From contig NZ_WWCP01000016.1 in assembly GCF_009857505.1 (NCBI RefSeq), positions 54,811 to 118,810 on the forward strand: DNA of 64,000 nt, given 5' to 3'. The DNA is from Duganella lactea (lineage in GTDB: Bacteria > Pseudomonadota > Gammaproteobacteria > Burkholderiales > Burkholderiaceae_D). A model generated the notes under the pieces. That model did no database searches. It was not told the origin of the DNA and saw only the letters and a list, made by a program, of their open reading frames with translations. Position 1 is the stretch's first letter. Each line of letters opens with the position of its first letter. The position numbers were made by a program, and so were the translations under genes. Below, piece by piece: positions 55,239-63,327 of the stretch.

Positions 55239-55883
55239 ATGGATTTTATGCAATTCTTCGACATGCTCCTCCATGTCGACAAAACGTTGGAAGTGCTGAT
55301 TGACCAATACGGAACGCTGATTTATGTTGTTCTGTTTGCCATCATCTTCGCTGAGACCGGCTTGGTTGTCCTGTTCTTTTTCCCCGGCGACACGCTGCTG
55401 TTCATCGCCGGCGCGCTGTGCGCGGTAGGCCAGATGAATCTGCCCTTGCTGATGCTGCTGCTGACCACGGCGGCGATCACCGGCAACACCTGCAATTACT
55501 GGATCGGCGAGAAGGTCGGGCAGCGCATGTTCACCAATGACTACCGCTGGCTGAATAAAGCCGCGCTGACCAGAACCCATGAATTTTTTGAAAAGCACGG
55601 TGGCAAGACCATCGTGATCGCGCGTTTCATTCCGTTGGTGCGCACGTTCGCGCCGTTTGTGGCCGGCGTGTCGGACATGACCTTCGCCCGCTTCCAGCTG
55701 TACAACTTCACCGGCGCGATCCTGTGGGTGTGCTCGCTGACCGCCGCCGGTTACTTCTTTGGTAACATCCCGATCGTCCGCGATCACCTGACCGAAATCG
55801 TGCTGTTCGGCATTGGTCTGGTGATTGTGCCGATGGTTTTTGGCGGGTTGTACAAGCTGACGCGCCGCCTGCAAAGCCGCTGA
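55239..55883 (+). CDS. DedA family membrane protein
   Basis: A 214-residue inner-membrane protein of the DedA/VTT family, implicated in undecaprenyl-phosphate or phospholipid recycling and proton-motive-force maintenance. FAETGLVVLFFFPGDTLLFI, NYWIGEKVGQRMF, FEKHGGKTIVIARFIPLVRT, FAPFVAGVSDMTFARFQLYN and GAILWVCSLTAAGYFFGNIP are diagnostic, including the conserved R residues of the re-entrant loop. Four to five hydrophobic segments. AAGAGAAG ribosome-binding site; monocistronic, with a long hairpin after it. Confidence 0.95.
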   Translation: MDFMQFFDMLLHVDKTLEVLIDQYGTLIYVVLFAIIFAETGLVVLFFFPGDTLLFIAGALCAVGQMNLPLLMLLLTTAAITGNTCNYWIGEKVGQRMFTNDYRWLNKAALTRTHEFFEKHGGKTIVIARFIPLVRTFAPFVAGVSDMTFARFQLYNFTGAILWVCSLTAAGYFFGNIPIVRDHLTEIVLFGIGLVIVPMVFGGLYKLTRRLQSR

Positions 55884-55893
55884 AACCCGCGTG

Positions 55894-55926
55894 CCGTCAT
55901 GCCGCGCGTCCGTCGCGGCATGACGG
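55894..55926 (+). terminator. Long perfect hairpin after dedA
   Basis: CCGTCATGCCGCG pairs perfectly with CGCGGCATGACGG (13 bp) around a 7-base loop, 11 bp past the DedA stop. G-runs rather than T-runs follow, so it may terminate with Rho or protect the 3' end. The 13-bp arms would also fit a small dispersed repeat; no second copy was seen in the window. Confidence 0.5.
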
Positions 55927-56011
55927 GGGGCCACTTCTTCCCTCCTTTCCCCTCAAGTTTTTCCCAAAAGCATCCGTTAACCAAGGTGTAATTGTCACCT
56001 CTGGAAAGCCC

Positions 56012-57025
56012 ATGCGTACCCTCCTGACCCTGCTGGCCTGTTGCTGCGTTGTTTCCGCGGCCGTCGGCGCTGACAAAGATCCGCTGATTTCGCCGTCGAC
56101 GAAAACGGCGCTCCTAGGCGGCGCGGCTGGCGCGGCTTCGGCTTCCGGTTCTGCCTCGGCCAGCGCCCCCGCGCGCAAACTGAGCAAGCGCGAAGAGGAA
56201 GCCCAGGCGGAGGCCGATTTGTCGGTGCGCATCCAGGAGCGGTTGGCCGCCATGCGCGCCAATCAGCAGGCGCGCGCCGCCGCCGCGGCCAAGGCCAAAA
56301 AGGTGGCGGCCGCCAAGGCGGCAGCGGTGGCGGCGGTGCCCAAGGTGTACAGCAATGTGTGGTCGTATGAGGGCGAGGCCGGTCCGGCCAACTGGGGCAA
56401 GATCAATCCCGCCTGGGCCAGGTGCGGCAGCGGCAACCGTCAGTCGCCGATCGATATCCGCGATGGCATGAAGGTGGATCTGGAGCAGATCACGTTTGAT
56501 TATCATCCGTCGTCGTTCAATGTGACGGATAACGGCCATACGGTGCAGGTCATGGTCGGCAACGGCAATTTCATCACGGTGGGTAACCGCACCTATGAGC
56601 TGGTGCAGTTCCACTTTCATCGTCCGTCCGAGGAGCGTATCAACGGCAAGGGCTTCGAGATGGTGATGCACCTGGTGCACAAGGACGGCGAGGGGCGCAT
56701 TGCGATACTGGCCCTGCTGCTGGAGCGCGGCAAGCCGCAGCCGGTGATTCAGACCGTGTGGAACAATCTGCCGCTGGAGAGGTTTGATACCGCCGTGCCG
56801 TCGTCCACGCTCGATCCGATGGATCTGATTCCGGCGCGCCGCGATTACTTCACCTTCATGGGCTCCATGACCACGCCGCCGTGCGAGGAGAATGTTCTGT
56901 GGCTGGTGATGAAGGAGCCGGTGCAGGCGTCGCCGGCGCAGATGGCGCTGTTCAGCCGTCTGTATCCATTGAACGCCCGTCCCACGCAGCCGAGCAACGG
57001 TCGGATTATCAAAGAATCGCAGTAA
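56012..57025 (+). CDS. Alpha-class carbonic anhydrase, exported
   Basis: A 337-residue protein with a signal peptide (RTLLTLLACCCVVSAAVGA), a long Ala/Lys-rich region (residues 30-110, probably flexible or coiled), and an alpha carbonic anhydrase domain from about residue 115: ANWGKINPAWARCGSGNRQS, PIDIRD, QFHFHRPSEERINGKGFEMV and MHLVHKD supply the three zinc histidines (about 200-220), and MTTPPCEENVLWLVMKEP follows. It interconverts CO2 and bicarbonate in the periplasm. Its stop abuts that of the convergent mutarotase. Confidence 0.95.
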   Translation: MRTLLTLLACCCVVSAAVGADKDPLISPSTKTALLGGAAGAASASGSASASAPARKLSKREEEAQAEADLSVRIQERLAAMRANQQARAAAAAKAKKVAAAKAAAVAAVPKVYSNVWSYEGEAGPANWGKINPAWARCGSGNRQSPIDIRDGMKVDLEQITFDYHPSSFNVTDNGHTVQVMVGNGNFITVGNRTYELVQFHFHRPSEERINGKGFEMVMHLVHKDGEGRIAILALLLERGKPQPVIQTVWNNLPLERFDTAVPSSTLDPMDLIPARRDYFTFMGSMTTPPCEENVLWLVMKEPVQASPAQMALFSRLYPLNARPTQPSNGRIIKESQ

Positions 57026-57865
57026 TTACGCGATGATGCGGTGCTTGCCGGTCCAGGTGGCGCCGGCTTCCAGCGGCTGCTGGTAAATGCGCGCCGGCTC
57101 GATGCAGACGAAGCGCAGGTACTCGTCATCGGCCAGGTCGACCATCGCGGCTGCGTCTTCCTTCCCCGGATTCCATACCACCCATTGCTGGAAGCCTTGC
57201 TGCTCAAGGCGCAGCGTGGCGTCGGCCGTGTTCAGCGTCACGCTCGGCGTGGCTTCGACCATGCGGTCGTGCTTCTCGGTGAAGTGCAGCAGCGGCGTAT
57301 CCTGCACGCGCGTCTGGTTGTGATGGTCGAGGAACTGCTGGTTCCGCAGGCCGTCGATGCTGGTCGCGTCCAGGCGGCCGACATCGTAGTAGGTGTGCAG
57401 CGCCACGCCGAACGGGTAGGCTTGTTTGCCCGGATTGTGCGCGCTGTATGCCATTTCCAGCGCGTTGTCGCGCAGCGTGAAGCACAGCGTCAGCGCAAAG
57501 TCGTGCGGCCAGGCTTGCGCGTGTTCGGCGGCGATGTCGCCCGGCGCCAGGCTGAATTCGAGGAAGGCGTCGCCGCTCTCACCACCCTGGCCCGTCAGGC
57601 GCCAGTTGCTGACGCGCGCGAAGCCGTGACGCAGGCCGGGACCGCGCACATTAAACTGCGGGAAGATGACCGGCACGCCGCCGCGAATCGCCTTGCTGCC
57701 GTCCAGCGGCGTTTGCGCGCTGACGAACAGGCGCTCCTTGCCATCGGCGGTTTTCCACGACAGCAAGTGGGCGCCAAACAGCGACACCGTCGCTTGCGCG
57801 CCATCGTCGGCGGTGATGTGTACTGCCGGCAGCGCGCCGTATTCGGTCATGTGAATGACAGCCAT
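57026..57865 (-). CDS. D-hexose-6-phosphate mutarotase (YeaD type)
   Basis: A 279-residue aldose epimerase-fold protein that equilibrates anomers of glucose-6-phosphate. SLFGAHLLSWKTADGKERLF, GGVPVIFPQFNVRG, HGFARVSNWRL, LHTYYDVGRLDATSIDGLRN and VVWNPGKEDAAAMVDLADDE are the YeaD family blocks. Cytoplasmic, no signal peptide, in contrast to the exported GalM at 33.2 kb. Ends back-to-back with the carbonic anhydrase gene with no spacer. Confidence 0.94.
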   Translation of the reverse strand: MAVIHMTEYGALPAVHITADDGAQATVSLFGAHLLSWKTADGKERLFVSAQTPLDGSKAIRGGVPVIFPQFNVRGPGLRHGFARVSNWRLTGQGGESGDAFLEFSLAPGDIAAEHAQAWPHDFALTLCFTLRDNALEMAYSAHNPGKQAYPFGVALHTYYDVGRLDATSIDGLRNQQFLDHHNQTRVQDTPLLHFTEKHDRMVEATPSVTLNTADATLRLEQQGFQQWVVWNPGKEDAAAMVDLADDEYLRFVCIEPARIYQQPLEAGATWTGKHRIIA

Positions 57866-57878
57866 GTCTCTCTCTTTT

Positions 57879-59243
57879 TTAAATCAGCCGGTTTTTCGCC
57901 AGCGGGGGATTTTTCGCGAAGTAGCGGCGGATGCCGGTGACGATGGCGTCGGCCAGCTTGTTCTGGTAGTCCTCATCGCGCAGCTTGGCCTCTTCCTCGG
58001 GGTTGGAGATGAAGGCCGTCTCGATCAGGATCGATGGAATGTCGGGCGCCTTCAGCACCGCGAAGCCGGCCTGCTCGACCGACCCTTTGTGCAGTCGGTT
58101 GATGCCGCCGATCTCGCCCAGCACCGCGCGGCCCAGCTTCATGCTGTCGTTGATCTGCGCGGTGGTCGACAGGTCGAGCAGCACGCTGGCCAGTTGCCGG
58201 TCGTGGTTCTTCAGATTGACGCCGCCAATGGCGTCGGCCGAGTTTTCCTTGTCCGCCAGCCAGCGCGCGGCCGAGGAGGTCGCGCCTTTTTCGGACAGCA
58301 CGAACACCGACGAACCGCGCGCGGTCGGCTGCACGAAGGCGTCGGCGTGGATGGAGACGAACAGGTCGGCCTGCACCTTGCGGGCTTTTTCAACGCGGGT
58401 GCCCAGCGGTACAAAGTAGTCGCCGTCGCGGGTCAGCATCACGCGGATGTTGGGCAGGTCTTCCAGCTTGTTCTTCAGGCGCTTGGCGATGGCCAGCACG
58501 ATGTCCTTTTCGCGGCTGCCGTTGCGGCCCGAGGCGCCGGGGTCTTCGCCGCCGTGGCCGGGGTCCAGCGCGATGGTCAGCATGCGCACCATCTTGCCCT
58601 GCTTGTCGACCTTTTCCGCCGCCCTGGTCTGGGCTTCGGCGATTTTGACCTGCGCCTTCAGTTCCTCGCGCGGCTCGGCCTTCAGGTCCGGCTTGAGTTC
58701 GGACAGCTGCTCTTTTGGCGTTTGCACGCCCGCCATATCGGCCGGCGGATCGGTCCATTCGCCTTTCTCGATCATGGCGGCGATGGGATCGACCTCCTTG
58801 ACCGGGTACAGGTCGAAGATCAGGCGATGCTTGTAGTTGCCGGCCGGCGGCAGCGTGAACACCTGCGGCTTGACTTCGGATTTCAGGTCGAACACCAGGC
58901 GCACCACGTTGGGCCGGTTCTGGCCCACGCGCACCTGCTTGATGTACGGGTCGTTGGACTGGATCTTGGCGACCAGGCTTTTGAGCGTTGGGTTCAGGTC
59001 CAGGCCTTCGATGTCGACCACCATGCGCTCGGGGTCCTTGACGATGAAGTGCGTGGCTTTGAGGTCGGTATCGTTTTCCAGCGTGACGCGGGTATAGTCG
59101 TCCGCCGGCCAGACCCGCACGGCGAGAATCTGCGCGGCATTGGCGCGCATCGGCGCGGTGACCGACAGCAGCAAGGTGGCGCCGGCCTTCAGGACGGTGC
59201 GGCGGCTCACATATTGGGCGCGAATTTGAGGCGTTGAAGGCAT
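57879..59243 (-). CDS. amiC: N-acetylmuramoyl-L-alanine amidase (AmiC type)
   Basis: Periplasmic cell-separation amidase cutting peptides from MurNAc. A Tat signal (SRRTVLKAGATLLLSVTAPM) precedes an AMIN septal-targeting domain (residues about 38-150: ILAVRVWPADDYTRVTLEND), a linker, and the zinc Amidase_3 domain (IALDPGHGGEDPGASGRNGS, LTRDGDYFVPLGTRVEKARK, ADLFVSIHADAF, SILIETAFISNPEEEAKLRD). The length is 454. The ATG at 59243 overlaps tsaE by 37 bp; a GTG at 59210 inside GTGA would start directly before the SRR motif and is an attractive alternative. Confidence 0.95.
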   Translation of the reverse strand: MPSTPQIRAQYVSRRTVLKAGATLLLSVTAPMRANAAQILAVRVWPADDYTRVTLENDTDLKATHFIVKDPERMVVDIEGLDLNPTLKSLVAKIQSNDPYIKQVRVGQNRPNVVRLVFDLKSEVKPQVFTLPPAGNYKHRLIFDLYPVKEVDPIAAMIEKGEWTDPPADMAGVQTPKEQLSELKPDLKAEPREELKAQVKIAEAQTRAAEKVDKQGKMVRMLTIALDPGHGGEDPGASGRNGSREKDIVLAIAKRLKNKLEDLPNIRVMLTRDGDYFVPLGTRVEKARKVQADLFVSIHADAFVQPTARGSSVFVLSEKGATSSAARWLADKENSADAIGGVNLKNHDRQLASVLLDLSTTAQINDSMKLGRAVLGEIGGINRLHKGSVEQAGFAVLKAPDIPSILIETAFISNPEEEAKLRDEDYQNKLADAIVTGIRRYFAKNPPLAKNRLI

Positions 59244-59695
59244 GAGTTACCCAAGGCGGTGGACGCCTGCAATTCTACATCACGACCGTGCCCTGCCACA
59301 GTCAGATACACATTCAAATCCGACGGCGGCAGCACACCTTCGGCTTTTTCCGGCCATTCGACGATGCAAATGTTCTCCCCGTTGAAGTCTTCGCGGAAAC
59401 CGGCGTCGAGAAATTCCTCCGGGCTGCCCATGCGGTACAGGTCGAAATGGATGACGCCGACGGCGCGGCCGTCGAGCTCAATGCGGTAGGGTTCGGACAG
59501 CGTGTAGGTCGGGCTTTTGACGGTGCCGACATGGCCGGCGGCGTGCAGCAGCGCGCGCGTGAGCGCGGTTTTGCCGGCGCCAAGGTCGCCGTGCAGGTGA
59601 ATCGACAGGCCGGGCAGCAGGGCGCGCGACAGCGCCACGCCCAGGGCGGCGGTGCCTTCTTCGTCGTGGAGATGGGCTGTGAAGTGCTGCATCAA
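59207..59695 (-). CDS. tsaE: tRNA N6-threonylcarbamoyladenosine biosynthesis ATPase TsaE
   Basis: ATPase that cycles the TsaBD complex in t6A37 formation on ANN-decoding tRNAs. Walker A is HLHGDLGAGKTALTRALLHA, then VKSPTYTLSEPY, VIHFDLYRMGSPEEFLDAGF and ICIVEWPEKAEG. The length of 162 is typical. It is divergent from queG with 51 bp between the starts and precedes amiC, the standard tsaE-amiC pair in this group. Confidence 0.96.
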   Translation of the reverse strand: MMQHFTAHLHDEEGTAALGVALSRALLPGLSIHLHGDLGAGKTALTRALLHAAGHVGTVKSPTYTLSEPYRIELDGRAVGVIHFDLYRMGSPEEFLDAGFREDFNGENICIVEWPEKAEGVLPPSDLNVYLTVAGHGRDVELQASTALGNSCLQRLKFAPNM

Positions 59696-59746
59696 TTAAA
59701 ATGTCATGTTGGGTTGACCGCCATTGTAACCGCCTGCTTGCTCAAG

Positions 59747-60871
59747 ATGTCCCTGACCGAAACCAATTTAGCCGAACTTGCCCTCAGCATCAAGCGCTGG
59801 GGCGTGGCGCTGGGCTTTGCCGAAATCCGCATCACCGACGTCGACCTGCGCCACGCCGAAGCCGGCCTGCAGGCCTGGCTGGACGCCGGCATGCACGGCG
59901 AAATGGACTATATGGCAAGCCACGGCATGAAGCGCGCGCGTCCCGCCGAACTGGTGCCGGGCACCATCCGCGTGGTCAGCGCCCGCATGAACTATCTGCC
60001 GAGGGACACCGAAACGGGTGGTGAACAGGACTGGCGCGCGCGCGAGGCCGCGCGGCTGGCCGATCCCGGCGCGGCGGTGATCTCGGTCTACGCGCGCGGC
60101 CGCGATTATCACAAGGTGCTGCGCGCGCGCCTGCAGCAGTTGGCCGACAAGGTGACGGCGGAGATCGGCGATTTCGGCTATCGCGTGTTCACCGACTCGG
60201 CGCCGGTGATGGAGTTGCCGCTGGCCGAGAAGGCCGGTTTGGGCTGGCGCGGCAAGCACACCTTGCTGCTGTCGCGCACCGCCGGCTCGATGTTCTTCAT
60301 GGGCGAATTCCTGGTCGACCTGCCGTTGCCGGTGGACCAACCGACCGGCGCCCACTGCGGCCAGTGCACCGCCTGCCTCACCGCCTGTCCGACGCAGGCC
60401 ATTCTCGGGCCGGGCCGGCTGGATGCGCGCCGCTGCATCTCCTACCTGACCATCGAGTTGAAGAACGCGATTCCGCTGGAGATGCGGCCCTTGATCGGCA
60501 ACCGCGTCTACGGCTGCGACGATTGCCAGACCGCCTGCCCGTGGAACAAGTTCGCGCAGCGCGCCGTGCTGCCGGACTTCGACGAGCGCCATGGCCTGGG
60601 CAGCGCCTCGATGACCACGCTGTTCGCGTGGAGCGAGGAAGAATTCAACCGCAACATGGAGGGCAGCCCGATACGCCGCATCGGCCATGAGCGATGGCTG
60701 CGCAATATCGCGGTGGGGCTGGGTAACGCGGCGGCGGCAGGCGCCAAAGGCGACGCGGCGATTGTCGCGGCGCTGCAAGCGCGCCGCGATCATCCGTCGG
60801 CCTTAGTGCGCGAGCACGTTGGCTGGGCGCTGGCGCAGCATCAGGATGGCGGCGGCGCCCCATACGACTAA
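59747..60871 (+). CDS. queG: Epoxyqueuosine reductase
   Basis: Cobalamin- and iron-sulfur-dependent enzyme that makes the last step of queuosine on tRNA. The start at ATG 59747 (SLTETNLAELALSIKRWGVA) gives 374 residues, the family size. Ligand motifs are GAHCGQCTACLTACPTQAIL and YGCDDCQTACPWNKFAQRAV, two [4Fe-4S] sets; HGEMDYMASHGMKRARP and AEKAGLGWRGKHTLLLSR are family blocks, and a HEAT-like C-terminus ends the protein. Its last 69 bp overlap the convergent CPBP gene. Confidence 0.95.
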   Translation: MSLTETNLAELALSIKRWGVALGFAEIRITDVDLRHAEAGLQAWLDAGMHGEMDYMASHGMKRARPAELVPGTIRVVSARMNYLPRDTETGGEQDWRAREAARLADPGAAVISVYARGRDYHKVLRARLQQLADKVTAEIGDFGYRVFTDSAPVMELPLAEKAGLGWRGKHTLLLSRTAGSMFFMGEFLVDLPLPVDQPTGAHCGQCTACLTACPTQAILGPGRLDARRCISYLTIELKNAIPLEMRPLIGNRVYGCDDCQTACPWNKFAQRAVLPDFDERHGLGSASMTTLFAWSEEEFNRNMEGSPIRRIGHERWLRNIAVGLGNAAAAGAKGDAAIVAALQARRDHPSALVREHVGWALAQHQDGGGAPYD

Positions 60872-61654
60872 GGTCACCACCGAGGCTTCCACGCCGTAGC
60901 CGCCGCCGGTCAGCCATTCCGGGCCGGACAGCGACACCTGCAGCCAGCCGCGCGCCGCGTGGCCGGACATCGGCAGCGCGAACAAGCCGTCATACGTGGA
61001 GTTCCAGGCGAAGTGCAGGCCCATCGGCAGCCACAGACGGCGCGTCCGCAGGTAGCAGGCGCTGAACACCAGCGAGGCGATGCCGGTCATGGCGATGCCC
61101 ATCACGCTGATGTTGTCGTTCGACAGATGGGCCAGCGCGAACAGCACCATCGAGGTCAGCAGCGCGGCGCGCGTGCCCCAGCGCTGTTCGACGATGCGGA
61201 ACACCACGGCGCGGAACAATATCTCCTCAAAACAGGCCACCATGATCTGCTCCGGCAGGCATTTGAGCAGCAAGCTCCAGCTGTCGCTGCTGCCGGTGAT
61301 GACGAAGGCGCCGGCGGCGGCCAGCAGGCCGGCCACCGTCAGGCCGAGCGCGGCGCCGAAGGCCACGCCGATGCCGGTTTCGCGCGCCGCGCCGCGCAGC
61401 GACAATTCAGTGGGCTGGCGTTGTTCGAGGCGGATGACGAACCAGCGGTAGGCGCTCACGCTCAGCGCGGCCGCCAGCAGCATCGGCCACACCACGCGCA
61501 GCGGCTTGGGGACGAGGATGTCGGCCAGCAGCATGGTCAGCGTGATCGGCAGCATGGTGACGACGATGCCCAGCACGACGCGGGCGGCGGGATGCGCGCA
61601 CAGACGTGCAAACAAGCTGGGGCCGGGGGGAACCATGTGCTGGGCGATGCTCAT
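60803..61654 (-). CDS. CPBP family intramembrane metalloprotease
   Basis: A 283-residue polytopic protein with the CPBP (Rce1-like) motifs: EEILFRAVVFRIVEQRWG (EExxxR), FALAHLSNDN (motif 2 His) and LHFAWNSTYD (motif 3 His/Asn). About seven to eight membrane segments. The start at ATG 61654 overlaps the MarR stop (ATGA), so the regulator and protease are co-transcribed. The 3' end runs 69 bp into the convergent queG. Physiological substrate unknown; members confer bacteriocin self-immunity or process membrane peptides. Confidence 0.9.
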   Translation of the reverse strand: MSIAQHMVPPGPSLFARLCAHPAARVVLGIVVTMLPITLTMLLADILVPKPLRVVWPMLLAAALSVSAYRWFVIRLEQRQPTELSLRGAARETGIGVAFGAALGLTVAGLLAAAGAFVITGSSDSWSLLLKCLPEQIMVACFEEILFRAVVFRIVEQRWGTRAALLTSMVLFALAHLSNDNISVMGIAMTGIASLVFSACYLRTRRLWLPMGLHFAWNSTYDGLFALPMSGHAARGWLQVSLSGPEWLTGGGYGVEASVVTLVVWGAAAILMLRQRPANVLAH

Positions 61655-62133
61655 GATGTCTCCTGGTTGCGGGTGATGGCGGCGCGCGCGCTGCGGATGC
61701 GCGCGCCGAAGGGCTTTGTTTGCAGGGCGGCGATGGCCGCCGCCAGGGTGTCCGACAATGCGTGCGGCAGGTCGGCGTCCAGGCTGTCGGCGGCGGCGCG
61801 CGTGGCTTGCCAGCACACGCGCAGTTGTGGCAGCAGGGCCTGGCCCTGGGCGCTGAGGCGGATCACCTTCTGGCGCGCGTCGCGTTCGCCAGGGGAGGCG
61901 TCCAGCAGGCCTTCCTTCATCATCAGCGCGACCGTCTGCGTGGCGGCTGGCTGGGTGATGCCGGCGGCTTCGGCGATCTGGGTGATGGTGTGCGGCTGGC
62001 CGCCTTCCAGCGCGCGCATCACCGGCGTGTAGCGCGGGCGGTAATCGATGCCGGCCTCCTCGTAGGCGGCGGCGACGGCGCCATCGAGCAGGTCGATCAG
62101 GTGGCGCAATTGGGTTCCAAGTCCTTGTCTCAT
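61651..62133 (-). CDS. MarR family transcriptional regulator
   Basis: A 160-residue winged helix protein: HTITQIAEAAGITQPAATQT, VALMMKEGLLDASPGERDAR and QKVIRLSAQGQALLPQLRVC form the recognition helix and wing. It is co-transcribed with the CPBP gene and has a perfect inverted repeat 18 bp upstream of its ATG, the usual autoregulatory site. The ligand is not known. No strong ribosome-binding site is visible. Confidence 0.93.
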   Translation of the reverse strand: MRQGLGTQLRHLIDLLDGAVAAAYEEAGIDYRPRYTPVMRALEGGQPHTITQIAEAAGITQPAATQTVALMMKEGLLDASPGERDARQKVIRLSAQGQALLPQLRVCWQATRAAADSLDADLPHALSDTLAAAIAALQTKPFGARIRSARAAITRNQETS

Positions 62134-62150
62134 GGATATACTTTAGCACG

Positions 62151-62170
62151 ATACATAAGTGCTTATGTAT
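62151..62170. promoter_or_regulatory. Probable MarR operator
   Basis: A perfect 9-bp inverted repeat, ATACATAAG-TG-CTTATGTAT, 18 bp upstream of the marR ATG (minus strand) and well placed to overlap its promoter. AT-rich 18-20 bp palindromes are the typical MarR binding site. The lack of a T-run on either strand argues against a terminator for the sulfotransferase gene. Confidence 0.75.
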
Positions 62171-62210
62171 TTTATTTTAAGCCGGGGGCGGGACCCGGCG
62201 GGCGGCGACC

Positions 62211-63317
62211 TCAGTCGCTGACTTCGAAGGCGGCGGGATCGAGTTCGCTCAGCGTGGCCGGCGCGCCGGTCGGCGCCTGCTGGCCGAGCCGCGCGCGCAG
62301 TTGCGCCAGATAGTCGGCGCGGCAGCGGCGCAGCACGTAGTCGCGGAAGTTGTCTTGTTCCAGCGCGCGCCAGGCCTGCGCGCGGCCGGCGTCGGAACGC
62401 GCCAGCGCCGCCGTGCGATCGCTCGCCGACAGCGCGGCGTCGCCGGCGGTCAGGCGCGCGTAGCCGTAGCGGTCCATATAGTTGCCGGTCAGCGTTTCGA
62501 TCACATTCAGCTCGTCTTCCGACAACTGCTGGCGGAATTTGTCGATGTTGGCGGCGATCGGCGGGTAGCAGTTGGACGACCACAGCGCCGACAATTGGGC
62601 GATCTGGCGCGCCTCCTGCGAGGCGCCGATGTCGAGCATCTGCGGCAGGAACGGCATGTCGAGGAAGTCGCACAGCGCCTCCAGCGTGGCGCGCTGCCGC
62701 TCCACGAAGTCCTCGTAGCGGATGGTCAGCACGCGTTCCGGATAGCGCTGCACCAGCCGGTCCGCCGCCTGGTGTGCTGCCAACCAGGTTTCGGCGTTCA
62801 GGCGGCTGTCGAAATCGTGGATGATGGCGCGGTTCATCGACGCCACCTGGGCGCGCGGATCGCGCACCACGTTGACGAAGCGCATCTCCGGCAGCAGCGT
62901 CATCAGTTCATCGGCGTAGTGCACATTGTCCAGCGACTTGTCCATCACCACCTGGGCGCCGTGTTGCTCGCCGGCGCGCAGCAGCAGTTCCCAATGGATG
63001 CGGTGGATGCTGCGCGGCTGGTGGCGCAGCGCCTCGAACAGTTCGACCGGATCGAAGGTCATCTGCGGCCACTTGACCATGCTGACCGCCTGCAGGCCGC
63101 ACAGGTCGCTCACCAGGCGGAAATACTGGCGGTCGTCGTCCAGGTCGCCGTACAGCGGCAGCAACGGCATGAAGTCGACGATGTGCAGCGGGTAGGGCGA
63201 GTAGAACTCCGGCGCCAGGTTCAGCCGCAGCCGCAGCGCATGGCTGCCGCAGCGGCGCAGCGGGATCATCATCACGGGACGCGGACGCCGGATGGCGCCG
63301 GATGGGCTTGTTTGCAT
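62211..63317 (-). CDS. Sulfotransferase family protein
   Basis: A 368-residue protein from ATG 63317, which has AGGAG upstream. The N-terminal 5'-phosphosulfate-binding-like segment is PLRRCGSHALRLRLN, and VNVVRDPRAQVASMNRAIIH matches the 3'-phosphate-binding motif (RDPRxxxxS). VMDKSLDNVHYADELMTLLP and RYEDFVERQRATLEALCDFL follow, as in bacterial PAPS sulfotransferases. The acceptor is unknown. It lies 10 bp after the chrA stop, an odd but co-directional neighbour. Confidence 0.85.
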   Translation of the reverse strand: MQTSPSGAIRRPRPVMMIPLRRCGSHALRLRLNLAPEFYSPYPLHIVDFMPLLPLYGDLDDDRQYFRLVSDLCGLQAVSMVKWPQMTFDPVELFEALRHQPRSIHRIHWELLLRAGEQHGAQVVMDKSLDNVHYADELMTLLPEMRFVNVVRDPRAQVASMNRAIIHDFDSRLNAETWLAAHQAADRLVQRYPERVLTIRYEDFVERQRATLEALCDFLDMPFLPQMLDIGASQEARQIAQLSALWSSNCYPPIAANIDKFRQQLSEDELNVIETLTGNYMDRYGYARLTAGDAALSASDRTAALARSDAGRAQAWRALEQDNFRDYVLRRCRADYLAQLRARLGQQAPTGAPATLSELDPAAFEVSD

Positions 63318-63327
63318 AGCGGTTCTC

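Noticed and set aside
62151..62170. Palindrome considered as terminator of the sulfotransferase gene
   Set aside because: AT-only stem with no T-run, and placed 18 bp before the marR start; an operator is the better reading.
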